From assembly GCF_001995215.1 (NCBI RefSeq), contig NZ_MUXN01000002.1, forward strand, positions 346,453-410,452: a stretch of DNA of 64,000 bases. Reading direction: 5' to 3'. Under the pieces are notes generated by a model. The model worked only from the letters and a program-made list of their open reading frames with translations. It was not told the DNA's origin and searched no databases. Shown one piece after another: positions 63,416 to 64,000 of the stretch (its first letter is position 1; every line of letters starts with the position of its first letter). The position numbers and the translations under genes are program-made. This DNA comes from Amycolatopsis azurea DSM 43854 (GTDB lineage: Bacteria; Actinomycetota; Actinomycetes; Mycobacteriales; Pseudonocardiaceae).

Positions 63416-64000
63416 GTGATCCCCGGACTGGAGTTCGACAACGTCACCTTCCGGTATCCCGAACGCGACGACCTCGCTCTGCGGCGCGTCTCCTTCAAGA
63501 TCGGCCCCCGGGAGACCGTCGCGGTCGTCGGACCGTCCGGTGCGGGGAAGAGCACGCTCGTGGCTTTGGCGCTCCGGTTCTTCGACCCGGGCGAGGGCGA
63601 GATTCGCCTTGGTGGCCGGGCACTGAGCGGTCTGCCGCTCGCCGAGATCCACTCGACGATCGCGGTCGTTTCACCGGACACCTACCTTTTCTTTGGGAGC
63701 GTCCGCGACAACATCGCGTTCGGCAGGCCCGACGCCGGCGAGGCCGGAATAGCGGAAGCCGTCGCGGCCGCCGGTCTCGGGGAGTTCGTCGACGGACTGC
63801 CGGAGGGGCTGGCCACTCCGATCGGCGAACGTGGCGTCAGGCTGTCCGGCGGTCAACGCCGGCGGATCGGGATCGCCCGCGCCTTGCTGAAGAACGCACC
63901 GACCCTGCTGCTCGACGAGGCGACGTCGAGCCTCGACGCGGACACCGAATCGGCGGTCCAGGAGACACTCGACCGGGTAGCGGGGGACAGGACGACGCTG
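63416..64000 (+). CDS. ABC transporter ATPase domain, 3' end beyond the window
   Basis: An open frame to the window end encodes the ATPase part of an exporter-type ABC protein: GLEFDNVTFRYPE, Walker A GPSGAGKS, signature LSGGQRRR and Walker B TLLLDEATSSLD. A GTG follows AAGGAG, but the in-frame codons before it (EAESLVADFVEKERAL) look like the linker between a membrane domain and an ATPase domain, while the membrane domain itself is missing. It may be a remnant of a half-transporter or a stand-alone ATPase. The C-terminal end is not visible. Confidence 0.75.
   Translation, partial: MIPGLEFDNVTFRYPERDDLALRRVSFKIGPRETVAVVGPSGAGKSTLVALALRFFDPGEGEIRLGGRALSGLPLAEIHSTIAVVSPDTYLFFGSVRDNIAFGRPDAGEAGIAEAVAAAGLGEFVDGLPEGLATPIGERGVRLSGGQRRRIGIARALLKNAPTLLLDEATSSLDADTESAVQETLDRVAGDRTTL

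Overview
The window is high-GC DNA with strong third-position GC bias, many GTG starts and chains of GTGA/ATGA stop-start overlaps. It carries StrR-type and SARP regulators and dense secondary-metabolism genes. This fits an actinomycete, most likely Amycolatopsis or a close relative in the Pseudonocardiaceae (inferred from gene content, not proven). I saw no rRNA, tRNA, CRISPR array, transposase or integrase.

Region A (about 1-24.9 kb) looks like an unusual sugar/cyclitol cluster. A leftward operon holds a GT-A glycosyltransferase, a type II dehydroquinase variant, a FkbO/Hyg5-type chorismatase (3-hydroxybenzoate former), a class II DAHP synthase, a free-standing condensation-like enzyme, an acyl carrier protein and a Gfo/Idh/MocA oxidoreductase. 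A StrR-like activator leads a rightward operon with a Dbv29-like FAD oxidase, a GH13 enzyme, a NodB deacetylase, a double GNAT, a GT8 transferase and a ROK kinase. Then come a GNAT, a PLP decarboxylase, an unknown protein, a 2-epi-5-epi-valiolone synthase-like cyclase, a TIM-barrel isomerase and a ROK kinase-alcohol dehydrogenase fusion. The genes suggest a C7-cyclitol-containing oligosaccharide, perhaps decorated with a 3-hydroxybenzoyl group. No aminotransferase, nucleotidyltransferase, GT20 pseudo-glycosyltransferase or aryl adenylation enzyme is visible here.

Region B (25-31.7 kb) is mixed: a PoxB-like enzyme, a secreted intradiol dioxygenase, a secreted trypsin-like protease and a large SARP/NB-ARC/TPR regulator.

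Region C (32.3-46.2 kb) is a metallophore locus without NRPS or NIS synthetase: an EntS-like exporter, a type III PLP decarboxylase, SbnB-like and SbnA-like enzymes, a HisC-like aminotransferase, two ABC half-transporters (one with a His-rich tail), a methyltransferase and a FecBCD-type importer. Zur/Fur-like palindromes precede its key genes. It resembles what is expected for an ethylenediamine-disuccinate (EDDS)-type zincophore.

Region D (46.3-60.4 kb) is a compact NRPS cluster: one C-A-T module, three flavin oxygenases, four methyltransferase-like proteins, a LuxR regulator and an MFS exporter. Two TCAAG-N4-CTTGA palindromes flank the regulator/exporter part, and a small, apparently frameshifted gene lies just before the NRPS.

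Region E (60.5-64 kb) has a NarL-type two-component system, a His-rich duplicated small protein and an ABC ATPase that runs off the window. A palindromic repeat with 23-bp arms occurs three times between genes (2.4, 32.0 and 60.4 kb).
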